57,708 nt of DNA from Burkholderiales bacterium (GTDB lineage: Bacteria; Pseudomonadota; Gammaproteobacteria; Burkholderiales; Usitatibacteraceae), in NCBI GenBank assembly GCA_026125445.1, contig JAHCLE010000004.1:1-57708 (forward strand), read 5' to 3'. Below the pieces are notes generated by a model. It made no database searches. It was not told where the DNA came from and worked only from the letters and a program-made list of their open reading frames with translations. Positions 7,793 to 15,503 of this stretch are shown here, piece by piece. Made by a program: the position numbers and the translations under genes. Numbering within the stretch: the stretch's first letter is position 1; every line of letters begins with the position of its first letter.

Positions 7793-8377
7793 CTAGAAAC
7801 CCGACCCCGGCTCCCTGAGGAACGCGATTTCCCCGGCCGTCGACTCTCGCCCCAGCGCGGCGTTGCGGTGCGGGAAGCGCCCGAAGCGCCGCACGATGGC
7901 GCGATGCTTCTCGGCCCACTCGGTGAGCCCCTTCGTCTCGGGGAAGGCCTCGAGCGCCGAGAAGAGCTCGACGGCGCGGTCCTGCATCGCCAGGTCCTCC
8001 GCGTGCTCGAAGGGCAGGTAGGCGAACTGGCGCTCCACCGGCAGGCGCGCCGCGTCCCACCCGCGCTCGATCATCAGGCGCGCGCAGTCGAGCGCCGCCG
8101 CGTCCTGCGAGAAGGCGCGCGGATCGTCGCGGTAGAGGTTTCGCGAGAACTGGTCGAGCACCACGATGAGCGCGAGGAGCGAGTCGGGGTCGTCGCGCCA
8201 GCGCTCGCACTCGCCGAGTGCGGCTCGCGCGTGCAGCGCCAGGAAGCGGCGGCGGATCTCATCGTCGAAGGCGGGATCCTTGTGGAACCAGGCCGGACGC
8301 GGCTTGCCGTAGCCGTCCGATCCCGGCTCCCCGAACCAGAACGCGAGGACCTCGCGGACTTCGCCGCCGCTGGACAT
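7793..8377 (-). CDS. DUF924-family protein
   Basis: A 194-residue protein matching the DUF924 pattern, a tetratricopeptide-like helical fold of unknown role: VLAFWFGEPG near the start, then PAWFHKDPAFDDEIRRRF, LALIVVLDQFSRNLYRDDPRAF, YLPFEHAED and HRAIVRRFGRFPHRNAALGR. Length and motif order are normal for the family, so it looks complete and cytoplasmic. It is followed by the lipoprotein gene in the same direction. Confidence 0.88.
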   Translation of the reverse strand: MSSGGEVREVLAFWFGEPGSDGYGKPRPAWFHKDPAFDDEIRRRFLALHARAALGECERWRDDPDSLLALIVVLDQFSRNLYRDDPRAFSQDAAALDCARLMIERGWDAARLPVERQFAYLPFEHAEDLAMQDRAVELFSALEAFPETKGLTEWAEKHRAIVRRFGRFPHRNAALGRESTAGEIAFLREPGSGF

Positions 8378-8387
8378 GCGTTCGCCG

Positions 8388-10097
8388 TCAGCTCTGCGGG
8401 GCCGAAGATGCCCGGCCGCCGCCGGCCGGCTGCCCCGCGCTCCGCCGGGAAGGTTCGTCGCCGCCGGCCACGCGCTTCCTCACCCTCGGGGCGCGCGGCG
8501 GCGGCCGCCAGATCTGCCGGAAGGCGGAGAACTTCTGCCGCCAGGTGAGGCGCTCGGAGGACATGGCCTCGAAGAACGTCGCGATGCGCTTGGACATCAC
8601 CACCGTGTACAGGCCCAGGGCGATCGTGGGCACGAACACCGCCATGAAGATCCAGAACTTGTGCCAGGGGTCGTACTCGGTGTGGTTGAAGAGGTTCATG
8701 CCCAGGAAGCCGGTCACCACGGTGCCCGCCATGCCCAGCGCGGACACGACGGTGAGGCGCATCGCGTTGTCGCCGGCCTTGCGGGTGCGGTCCGCGTCCA
8801 GGTACTGGTTGATGTCCTGCGCCTCCTCCCGCACCTCGCGGAAGAGCGCGTCGCTGCCCAGCTGGTGCGCCCAGCGCGCGAACATGTCCGAGGCGAGCAC
8901 CTGGTTGGAGATCTCGTGGAACCAGTAGCGGTGGTTGAAGCGCAGGAAGAGCTCCAGGGCCTCGCGCACGCTGTCCTTGAACACGCGCACGCTCGCGTAG
9001 TCGCCCACGCGCAGGCGCTCGACCGCGATGGAGAAGCGGTTCGACAGGTTGAGCAGCGCCGCCTTGTGGAAGTTGGCGATGAGCCCGATCTGGAAGAACT
9101 GCTGGCGGAAGGTGTGCACGAGGTCCGTGCGGTCGTCCTGGTGGCGCGTGATCATGGCGAAGGCGACACCACAAAAGACGAAGCGCGTGTTCATCCCGCT
9201 CGCGGGATCCTCGCCGTCCCAGTACCGGTCGTAGCAGTGCTTGTGCTCGAAGTCGGCGAGGAAGCGCGGCGCGAAGGGCAGCGTCTCCGACGGCCCCCAC
9301 TTGGCGGCGTAGCCGATGCGCGTGAGGTCGCCGCGGGTTAGGCAGCGCGGCTCGTCGAGCGCGAGGTAGGTCATGATCGGGATGCGCTTGTTCTCGATCT
9401 GGTAGTACTGCAGGATGCCGCCGCCGAGATAGGCCGGCACCAGCGGCTGCAGCAGGTATTCCCAGTGCAGCGACAGCGGCGTCTGCTTGATGTCGCGAAC
9501 CAGCCCCACGTACTTGTCGCGGTCACCGTAGTCGGAGGCGGACAGCAGCCGCCCGCCCCCATCGAGGAACTCCACCGAGAAGGTGCAGTGGGCGCCCTGC
9601 CCCGGCGCGTCCCAGTACGGCGGATAGGGCCGGCCGAAGCGGTCCATCAGCTCGATGGCGTCCTCGAGCGGCAGGTCCCTCCCCACCACCTCGAAGGCGA
9701 GGATGGCCACGTCCTGGTCGTAGAAGAACACGAGCCGCGCGCGCTCGACCGCGAGGTCGATGGGCGAGTCCTCCTCGCGCAGCCGCACCCTCGCCGTGGC
9801 GATGTCGTCGCGGCGGAACATGTGCAGGCTGGAGGGCGTCTGCGCGTCGGCCTCCCCGAAGCCGTAGAGGAAGCGCTGCACGTAGGGCAGGAAGTAGACG
9901 AAATCCTGGTAGCCCGACTGGCAGCTCTCGTCGTCGACCAGGAGGTTGTCCTTCACCTCCTTCCACGGCCCGGGGTTGGCCCGCAGCACGTCCCAGTGCG
10001 TGGCGAAGCCGGTCTCGCGGCGCAGGCGGCGCAGCTGCAGCGGCCAGAGGAGGATGTGGCGGAATTCGCGGACGAGCGGGGTGGCGGGAGCGGACAT
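8388..10097 (-). CDS. CorA-like membrane protein
   Basis: A 569-residue protein with a long soluble N-terminal part and two C-terminal membrane helices (about 449-471 and 482-502). The first helix ends in GMN (467-469), the ion-selectivity motif of CorA magnesium channels. The layout (large N domain, long helices, TM1-GMN-TM2) is that of CorA relatives, but the N domain is longer than in CorA and a basic tail of about 67 residues follows TM2. Magnesium transport is plausible but not shown. The ATG at 10097 was chosen because an upstream extension would read through the palindrome at 10164-10299. Confidence 0.7.
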   Translation of the reverse strand: MSAPATPLVREFRHILLWPLQLRRLRRETGFATHWDVLRANPGPWKEVKDNLLVDDESCQSGYQDFVYFLPYVQRFLYGFGEADAQTPSSLHMFRRDDIATARVRLREEDSPIDLAVERARLVFFYDQDVAILAFEVVGRDLPLEDAIELMDRFGRPYPPYWDAPGQGAHCTFSVEFLDGGGRLLSASDYGDRDKYVGLVRDIKQTPLSLHWEYLLQPLVPAYLGGGILQYYQIENKRIPIMTYLALDEPRCLTRGDLTRIGYAAKWGPSETLPFAPRFLADFEHKHCYDRYWDGEDPASGMNTRFVFCGVAFAMITRHQDDRTDLVHTFRQQFFQIGLIANFHKAALLNLSNRFSIAVERLRVGDYASVRVFKDSVREALELFLRFNHRYWFHEISNQVLASDMFARWAHQLGSDALFREVREEAQDINQYLDADRTRKAGDNAMRLTVVSALGMAGTVVTGFLGMNLFNHTEYDPWHKFWIFMAVFVPTIALGLYTVVMSKRIATFFEAMSSERLTWRQKFSAFRQIWRPPPRAPRVRKRVAGGDEPSRRSAGQPAGGGRASSAPQS

Positions 10098-10163
10098 GGC
10101 GGGGCGCGGAGCGGTTTCGCGGAGTATCGCCCCGCGGGGCGGGGGTTGTCGATGCGCATCGAG

Positions 10164-10299
10164 GGGCGCGGACCCTGTGTCGGCCTGCTTCGTTGCTTGA
10201 GTGAGGATGACGTATCCCTTTCCGGCCTTAGAACGGCATGCGGCCGGAAAGGGATACGTCATCCTCACTCAATTCTCGGCCGACTCCGGGTCCGCGCCC
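10164..10299. repeat. Fold-back palindromic element, copy 1
   Basis: A 136-bp inverted repeat. Perfect 31-base inner arms (10197-10227 and 10242-10272) surround the loop TTAGAACGGCATGC. Imperfect outer arms (GGGCGCGGACCC... at 10164, mirrored at 10278-10299) extend it. The central 34 bases recur inverted in copy 2, but the rest of the arms is different sequence. The 536-base gap 10098-10633 contains only these two elements and C-rich spacer, with no supported gene. Confidence 0.85.
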
Positions 10300-10488
10300 A
10301 CGCTCGCCAGGGCAACCGTCCGTGGCGACGATACAGGCAATCACAACGCGACACCGTTCCCCAATGCCGCTCGCCGCGATTCCTGGGGATGGGGTGGGAG
10401 TGAGGAGACAAGGCGGCTGCGATTCGCGGGGTGCCCGCATCACTCTCCCCCCTCTCCCCCCACTCACCGCTGGCCGCAGGTTCGACAG

Positions 10489-10623
10489 GGGCCGAATCCC
10501 GTCGCCGGCGGACAAGCGGGGGACGTTTGCGTTTGTCTTTACGGCCGCATGCCGTTCTAAGGCCGGAAAGACAAACGCAAACGTCACACGCGATTTGTCG
10601 ACGCCGGCAGCGGGATTCGGCCC
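10489..10623. repeat. Fold-back palindromic element, copy 2 (inverted)
   Basis: A 135-bp inverted repeat with 25-base inner arms (10522-10546 and 10561-10585, one mismatch) around loop GCATGCCGTTCTAA, which is the reverse complement of the loop of copy 1. Imperfect outer arms (GGGCCGAATCCCG at 10489, mirrored at 10611-10623) extend it almost to the CDF gene stop at 10634. It may also act as a terminator for the leftward metal operon. Confidence 0.85.
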
Positions 10624-10633
10624 GGAGACCCCG

Positions 10634-11602
10634 TCAGGGACACCGCACGTGCGGACAGCGATTGACCTCGATCGACACGTGCGCGAGCGTCTCGATGCCC
10701 GCCAGGCGCTCGCGGTAGCCGTCCGGCGTGAGCGGCTCGCGGGCCACGATGGCGAGGATGCAGGCGTAGCGGGCGCGCCCGACGCGCCAGACGTGCAGGT
10801 CGGCGATCTCGGCGTCGCCGTCGCTCTGGATGGCGCTCCGCACCTGGGCGGCCACGGGGGAGTCCATCTCGCGGTCGAGGAGGATGCGCGCCGACTGCAC
10901 GAGCAGCCCGCGCGACCACCAGGCGATGACGGCCGCGCCGACGATGCCCATCACCGGGTCCAGCCACGCCCAGCCCGCCCACATGCCCAGGGCCAGGGCC
11001 ACGATGGCGAGGACCGAGGTGAACGCGTCGGCCAGCACGTGCAGGTAGGCGCCGCGCAGGTTGAGGTCGTGGTGGCCGTGCTCGTGATCATGGTCGTGCT
11101 CATGATCATGGTCGTGCTCATGATCATGGTCATGATCGTGCCCGTGGTCGTGACCCGCCAGCACGAAGGCCGAGGCCACGTTCACCAGCAAGCCGACGAC
11201 GGCCACGACAAGGGCGGGGCCGAAGGAGATCTCGTGCGGCCTCGCCAGGCGGATCGTCGACTCCACGGCCATCGCGAGGGCGACGATCGCGAGCACCAGC
11301 GCGCTCGAGAACGCCCCCAGGACCTCGATCTTCCAGGTGCCGAAGGCGAAGCGCGAGTCGCGCGACCAGCGCCGCGCCAGGGCGTAGGCCACGCCCGCGA
11401 GCGCGAGCGCCGCCACGTGCGTGCCCATGTGCCAGCCGTCGGCGAGCAGCGCCATCGAGCCCGTGAGCCAGCCGCCCACGATCTCGGCGACCATCGTGAC
11501 CGCCGTGATGGCGACCACGATCCACGTGCGCGACTCGCCCGAACGGTTGCCCGTGTCGAAGGCGTGGTCGTGCCGCCACGCGGAAAGGTCGTGGAGCGCC
11601 AT
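10634..11602 (-). CDS. Cation diffusion facilitator, DmeF/CzcD type
   Basis: A 322-residue inner-membrane divalent metal exporter. Six membrane helices carry the metal-site patterns HMGTH (helix 2) and HVLADAFTS (helix 5), followed by a cytoplasmic C-terminal domain. The loop between helices 4 and 5 (about 148-178) is almost only His, Asp and Glu and is encoded by a DNA tandem repeat at 11080-11133. Such His-rich loops bind Zn, Co or Ni in CzcD/DmeF proteins. The ATG directly abuts the copZ stop, so it is the last gene of the copper operon and probably shares its control. Confidence 0.9.
   Translation of the reverse strand: MALHDLSAWRHDHAFDTGNRSGESRTWIVVAITAVTMVAEIVGGWLTGSMALLADGWHMGTHVAALALAGVAYALARRWSRDSRFAFGTWKIEVLGAFSSALVLAIVALAMAVESTIRLARPHEISFGPALVVAVVGLLVNVASAFVLAGHDHGHDHDHDHEHDHDHEHDHDHEHGHHDLNLRGAYLHVLADAFTSVLAIVALALGMWAGWAWLDPVMGIVGAAVIAWWSRGLLVQSARILLDREMDSPVAAQVRSAIQSDGDAEIADLHVWRVGRARYACILAIVAREPLTPDGYRERLAGIETLAHVSIEVNRCPHVRCP
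11080..11133. repeat. Three 18-bp tandem repeats encoding a His-rich loop
   Basis: Three near-identical copies of GCTCATGATCATGGTCGT stand at 11080-11097, 11098-11115 and 11116-11133, differing by single bases. They encode repeated (D/E)HDHDH units of the CDF exporter's metal-binding loop. A slippage-prone repeat here could change the number of metal ligands. Confidence 0.85.
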
Positions 11603-11812
11603 TCAGGCGCCGGCGCGCACCGGCGTGAAGCCCGCCTTCGAGATGGCGGCGGCGACGCGATCGGCCGAAAGCGCGCTCGAGACCTTCACCCGCCGGGCCG
11701 CGAGGTCGATCTCGCAGCGCCCGTCGGGATCGAGGGCCTTCACGGCCTCGGTGATGGTGGCCACGCAGTGGCCGCAGGTCATGTCCTGGACGGTGAATTC
11801 GTGCATGGTCAT
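11603..11812 (-). CDS. copZ: CopZ-like copper chaperone (HMA domain)
   Basis: A 69-residue single heavy-metal-associated domain. MTCGHC at residues 11-16 supplies the two cysteines that bind Cu(I) and pass it to CopA. The beta-alpha-beta-beta-alpha-beta order and length are normal for CopZ. The start MTMHEF at 11812 follows AAGGGGAA and overlaps the stop of the CusF-like gene by four bases, and its stop touches the CDF start, so translation of the three is coupled. Confidence 0.9.
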   Translation of the reverse strand: MTMHEFTVQDMTCGHCVATITEAVKALDPDGRCEIDLAARRVKVSSALSADRVAAAISKAGFTPVRAGA

Positions 11813-12138
11813 TTCCCCTTCTGCAGCCGGGTCACGACGTAGCCGCCGTTGGCCTCCTCGGCGTGGAAGCGCACCTTGGTGCCGGGCTCGATGCCGTCGA
11901 GCATGGAGGCGTCCTTCACGCGGAAGACCATCGTCATCGGCGGCATCTTGAGGTTCTCGATCGGTCCGTGCTGGATCGTGAGCTTCTTCGCCTCGCGGTC
12001 CACCTTCTTCACCTCCCCTGCGGTGAGGGGAGCGGCCTTCGCCTTGGCTTCCGCCTTGGCCGGGGCGTCCGCGGCCAGGGCGGCTGCCGGGGCGATGCCC
12101 GACACGAGGGCCGCGGCGAGGATCCATGCGCGCTTCAT
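11809..12138 (-). CDS. CusF-like periplasmic copper-binding protein
   Basis: A 109-residue protein with a Sec signal (about 1-22), an Ala/Lys linker and a CusF-type OB fold. The copper site pattern is HGPIENLKMPPMTMVF: the His and the MTM pair are kept, but the Trp that covers the metal in E. coli CusF is replaced by Met, as in other MPPMTM members. Probable role: periplasmic Cu(I) chaperone or buffer. It lies between cueR and copZ in the operon. Confidence 0.85.
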   Translation of the reverse strand: MKRAWILAAALVSGIAPAAALAADAPAKAEAKAKAAPLTAGEVKKVDREAKKLTIQHGPIENLKMPPMTMVFRVKDASMLDGIEPGTKVRFHAEEANGGYVVTRLQKGK

Positions 12139-12171
12139 CTGTCGCTCTCCTTCGATGGGATGGGCCCCATT

Positions 12172-12621
12172 TTAAGCCCTGCCGGCCCCCGCGAGGTCGT
12201 CCAGGATGGGGCAGTCGGGGCGGTCGTCGCCGTGGCAGCAGTGGACCAGGTGCTCCAGCGTGCGTCGCATGCCCTGCAGCTCCGCGATGCGCGCGTCGAG
12301 CTCCGCGATGTGCTTCGAGGCGAGCTTCTTCACGTCGGCGCTCGCGCGGCGCTTGTTCTGCCACAGCCCCAGCAGGCCGGCGATCTCCTTCATCGTGAAG
12401 CCCAGGTCGCGCGAGCGGCGGATGAAGCGCAGCACGTGCACGTCGGCGTCGCGGTAGATGCGGTAGCCCGCCACCGTGCGCCCCGCCTTCGGCACGAGCC
12501 CGATCTCCTCGTAGTGCCGGATCATCTTGGTCGACACGCCCGAGGCCTCGGCCGCCTCGCTGATGTTGAAGAAGCCCTCGCGGCGCGCGTCGGAGAGCTC
12601 GAAGTACCTGGCCTGCGGCAT
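12172..12621 (-). CDS. cueR: CueR, copper-responsive MerR regulator
   Basis: A 149-residue MerR-family activator. The HTH starts FNISEAAEASGVSTKMIRHY (18-37), followed by the long dimer helix and the C-terminal metal loop CCHGDDRPDCP, where the two outer cysteines match the Cu(I) ligands of CueR. It has about 15 residues more than E. coli CueR before the HTH. It stands 15 bases after copA in the same direction, and the matching operator lies in front of the operon at 14925-14955, so it is probably autoregulated. Confidence 0.93.
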   Translation of the reverse strand: MPQARYFELSDARREGFFNISEAAEASGVSTKMIRHYEEIGLVPKAGRTVAGYRIYRDADVHVLRFIRRSRDLGFTMKEIAGLLGLWQNKRRASADVKKLASKHIAELDARIAELQGMRRTLEHLVHCCHGDDRPDCPILDDLAGAGRA

Positions 12622-12636
12622 GGGTTCCTCCCGTCT

Positions 12637-14826
12637 TCAGCGGCGATCGCCCGGCGCCTTCCAGCGCGCGAGCAGCAGGGCGTTGGATACCACGCTCACG
12701 CTGGAGAGCGCCATGGCGGCGCCGGCGATGACCGGCGAGAGCATCCCCAGCGCGGCGAGCGGCATCCCCACCACGTTGTACGCGAAGGCCCAGAACAGGT
12801 TCTGCCAGATCTTCGCATGGGTGCGGCGCGAGATGTCGAGGGCGTCGGCCACGAGCGAGGGGTCGCCGCGCATGAGGGTGATGCCGGCCGTGTGCATCGC
12901 CACGTCGGTGCCGGTGCCCATCGCCACGCCGATGTCGGCCGCCGCCAGCGCCGGCGCGTCGTTGATCCCGTCGCCTACCATCGCCACCGTGCCGTGCATC
13001 TCGCGCAGGCGCGCGACCACCGCCGCCTTGTCCTCCGGGAGCACCTCGGCGTGCACCTCGTCTATGCCGAGCCCGCGGCCCGCGGCCTCGGCCGCGCCGC
13101 GGTTGTCGCCGGTGACGAGGACGGTCCTGAGTCCCAGCGCGCGCAGCCTCGCCACGGCCGCGGCCGATTGCGGCTTCACCGCGTCGCCGAAGGCGAGGAG
13201 CGCCAGCACCTGCGCGTTCGGCGCCGTCTCCACCAGCCAGGAGACCGTGAGGCCGCGCGAGGCGAGGCGGGAAGCCTCCGCCTCCTGCGCCTCCATGTCC
13301 CGGACCGCCAGCTCGCCCGCCCAGTGGCGGCTCGCGACGGCGATGCGGCGCGCCTCGATCGTGGCCTCGACGCCGCGGCCGGCAGCGGTGCGCAGGTCGG
13401 TTGCGGCGGCGACGGGCACGGACTCGCGCGCGGCCGCCTCGAGCACCGCCCGGGCGAGGGGGTGCGTCGAGCCGCGCTGCACGGCGGCCGCTAGGCGCAG
13501 GGCCTCCTCGCGGGCGATTCCCTGCGCGACGACCTCCACCAGCGAGGGCTTGCCCTGCGTGAGCGTGCCGGTCTTGTCGAAGGCCACGACGCGCGCGCGG
13601 TGCGCGATCTCGAGCGCCTCCGCGTCCTTGATCAGGATGCCGTGGCGCGCGGCGACGCCGGTGCCCGCCATGACCGCGGTGGGCGTCGCGAGCCCCAGCG
13701 CGCAGGGGCAGGCGATGACGAGCACCGCCACGGCGTTGAGGATCGCCGCCTCCCAGTTGCCGGTGCCCAGTCCCCACGCGAGGACGGTCACCAGGGCGAC
13801 CGCCACGACGGCCGGGACGAAGATCTCGCTCACGCGGTCCACGAGCCGCTGGATGGGCGCCTTGGCCGCCTGCGCCGACTCCACCGCGCGGATGATCCGC
13901 GCGAGGGTGCTCTCGGCGCCCACGGCCACGGTGCGCGCGACGAGCCGGCCCTCGGCGTTCACGGACCCGCCGGTGATGCGGCTGCCCGGGGACTTCGCCA
14001 CGGGAAGGCCCTCGCCGGTGACGAGCGACTCGTCCACGTGGCTCCTGCCCTCGGTCACTTCGCCGTCCACGGGGACGCGATCGCCCGGGAGCACCACCAC
14101 GAGGTCGCCCACGCGCACGGCGGCCACGGGCACCACCCGCTCGGCGCCGTCGCGCAGCACGCGCGCCGTCTCCGGCCGCAGCGCCGAGAGCGCCCGGATG
14201 GCCTCCGTGGTCTGCCGCTTGGCGCGCTCCTCCAGCCACTTGCCGGCGCGCACCAGCGTGATCACCACCGCGGAAGCCTCGAAGTAGAGGTGCGCCGTAT
14301 CCTCGGCGAGGGCGAGGTAGACGCTCAGGCCGTAGGCCGCGGTGGTGCCGATGGCCACCAGCAGGTCCATGTTGCCGGCCCGCGCCGCGAGTGCCTTCCA
14401 CGCCGCGCGGTAGAAGCGCGCGCCCACGACGAACTGCACCGGCGTGGCGAGCAGCCACTGCAGCCAGGCCGGCAGCATCCAGTGCGCGCCGAAGAGGCCC
14501 GCCACCATGGGAACCACCAGCGGCGCGGTGAGGATCGAGGCCGCCGCGAGCTCGAGCGTGCCGCGGTCGATTCCGGCCGGTGGCGCGACTGGCTTCTCCG
14601 CCTCCTTCATCGAGGCTTCGTAGCCCGCCTCGTGGATGGCCGCGATGGCCGCCTCCCGCACGTCCCCCGCAGCGACCACGGTGGCCGTCTCGGTGGCGAG
14701 GTTCACGGTCGCGGACTCCACGCCCGGCACCTTGAGCAGGGCGCGCTCGACGCGCGCCACGCACGAGGCGCAGGTCATGCCCTCGATCCTGAGGTCGAGG
14801 AAGTCGACCTCGGCGGCCACGCTCAC
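12637..14826 (-). CDS. copA: Copper-exporting P1B-type ATPase
   Basis: About 729 residues. One N-terminal HMA domain with GMTCASC (about 17-23) is followed by eight membrane helices with the CPC transport motif ([14 protein letters not shown]), the phosphorylation site DKTGTLT, the nucleotide-domain HP pair in [20 protein letters not shown], and the Cu(I)-specific YN and MxxSS residues in the last helices ([14 protein letters not shown]). It pumps Cu(I) out of the cytoplasm. The GTG at 14826 overlaps the leader-peptide stop (GTGA); GTG 14820 with AAGGGG upstream is an alternative start. Confidence 0.95.
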   Translation of the reverse strand: MSVAAEVDFLDLRIEGMTCASCVARVERALLKVPGVESATVNLATETATVVAAGDVREAAIAAIHEAGYEASMKEAEKPVAPPAGIDRGTLELAAASILTAPLVVPMVAGLFGAHWMLPAWLQWLLATPVQFVVGARFYRAAWKALAARAGNMDLLVAIGTTAAYGLSVYLALAEDTAHLYFEASAVVITLVRAGKWLEERAKRQTTEAIRALSALRPETARVLRDGAERVVPVAAVRVGDLVVVLPGDRVPVDGEVTEGRSHVDESLVTGEGLPVAKSPGSRITGGSVNAEGRLVARTVAVGAESTLARIIRAVESAQAAKAPIQRLVDRVSEIFVPAVVAVALVTVLAWGLGTGNWEAAILNAVAVLVIACPCALGLATPTAVMAGTGVAARHGILIKDAEALEIAHRARVVAFDKTGTLTQGKPSLVEVVAQGIAREEALRLAAAVQRGSTHPLARAVLEAAARESVPVAAATDLRTAAGRGVEATIEARRIAVASRHWAGELAVRDMEAQEAEASRLASRGLTVSWLVETAPNAQVLALLAFGDAVKPQSAAAVARLRALGLRTVLVTGDNRGAAEAAGRGLGIDEVHAEVLPEDKAAVVARLREMHGTVAMVGDGINDAPALAAADIGVAMGTGTDVAMHTAGITLMRGDPSLVADALDISRRTHAKIWQNLFWAFAYNVVGMPLAALGMLSPVIAGAAMALSSVSVVSNALLLARWKAPGDRR

Positions 14827-14894
14827 CCCTTCGCCTTCGCGACGGCCGGGGCGCAGTGGCCGCAGGTCATGTCGTTGACGGCGATTTCGACCAT
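14823..14894 (-). CDS. 23-residue MTCGHC leader peptide of the copper operon
   Basis: A short frame [20 protein letters not shown] plus three residues, starting at ATG 14894 behind GGGAGA and ending in TGA at 14823. Its stop overlaps the copA GTG start. It is the first strand and metal loop of a CopZ-like domain, cut after the first helix. It is either a remnant of a second copZ or a translated copper-binding leader coupled to copA. Too short for ordinary gene finders; the ribosome site and overlap argue that it is translated. Confidence 0.65.
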   Translation of the reverse strand: MVEIAVNDMTCGHCAPAVAKAKG

Positions 14895-14924
14895 GGCGGG
14901 TCTCCCGGTGGGTTGGACAGCGCC

Positions 14925-14955
14925 ACGATGCACCTTCCCACCGTGGGAAGGTCAA
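14925..14955 (-). promoter_or_regulatory. CueR-type promoter of the copper operon
   Basis: On the minus strand, TTGACC (-35), a 19-base spacer and CATCGT (-10). The palindrome ACCTTCC-CACGGTG-GGAAGGT (14932-14952) fills the spacer. The CCTTCC-N7-GGAAGG core and the over-long spacer are hallmarks of CueR promoters, where the activator distorts the DNA. It lies 31 bases upstream of the leader peptide and should drive the whole operon to the CDF exporter. Confidence 0.92.
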
Positions 14956-14960
14956 GCCCC

Positions 14961-15002
14961 CCTTCCCTCACCCCCGACCCCACTCCCGGAGGGAGAGGGG
15001 AG
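14961..15002. repeat. C-rich intergenic hairpin repeat
   Basis: CCCTCACCCCCGACCCC followed by ACTCCCGGAGGGAG and GGGGAG resembles the widespread intergenic REP-like repeat built around CTCCCGGAGGGAG. It lies between the copper promoter and the sixA stop and could work as a transcription-ending hairpin for sixA. Confidence 0.45.
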
Positions 15003-15008
15003 AAAAGC

Positions 15009-15470
15009 TCAGTCGGCGAAATCGGGGCCGATGACGGCCCGGAGCAGGACCTCGCTCACGCGCGCCTGGCGGTCGACCTTGCCCGTGAACCACCAGAGCG
15101 CGCCCTTCTTGACCGCGAGGTCGTCCGCGCGCCCGGTGAGGAGCCGCGCGGCCAGGCGCCCCAGCGTGGGCTGGTGGCCGACGATCAGGACGTTCCTCGC
15201 GTTGGCCGGCCACTTCGCCTCGCGCAGCAGGGCGTCCTCGCTGGCCGAAGGGCCCAGCGGGATTCGCACGTCGTACTCCAGGTCGAGGGCGTCGGCCGTC
15301 TGCCGGGTGCGCAGCGCCGGGCTCACGAGGATGTCCCACTTGTCCTCCATGCGGGGACGCAGCCACTTCGCGACCCGGGCGGCCTGCCGGCGGCCCTTGT
15401 CGGTCAGCGCGCGCTTCATGTCGACCAGGCCGTCTTCCGCGTCGGCGTGGCGCCACAGGACCAGTTCCAT
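15009..15470 (-). CDS. sixA: Phosphohistidine phosphatase SixA
   Basis: A 153-residue member of the histidine phosphatase superfamily, small SixA branch. The catalytic RH is in LWRHADAE at the N-terminus; other signatures are LTDKGRRQA, SPALRTRQTA and VGHQPTLG. SixA removes phosphate from histidine phosphotransfer proteins. Length and motif order are normal. It is monocistronic or follows the peptidase gene after 33 bases on the same strand. Confidence 0.92.
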   Translation of the reverse strand: MELVLWRHADAEDGLVDMKRALTDKGRRQAARVAKWLRPRMEDKWDILVSPALRTRQTADALDLEYDVRIPLGPSASEDALLREAKWPANARNVLIVGHQPTLGRLAARLLTGRADDLAVKKGALWWFTGKVDRQARVSEVLLRAVIGPDFAD

Positions 15471-15503
15471 CTCGAAGTCGCTCCAGAAGGTTTCGAAGAC
15501 CGA

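Noticed and set aside
10098-10268. 57-codon N-terminal extension of the CorA-like protein
   Set aside because: It reads through the palindromic repeat and has no family similarity; the Met at 10097 is a normal start.
11080-11133. Short direct repeats suggesting a CRISPR array
   Set aside because: The units are contiguous without spacers and lie inside the coding region of the CDF His-rich loop.
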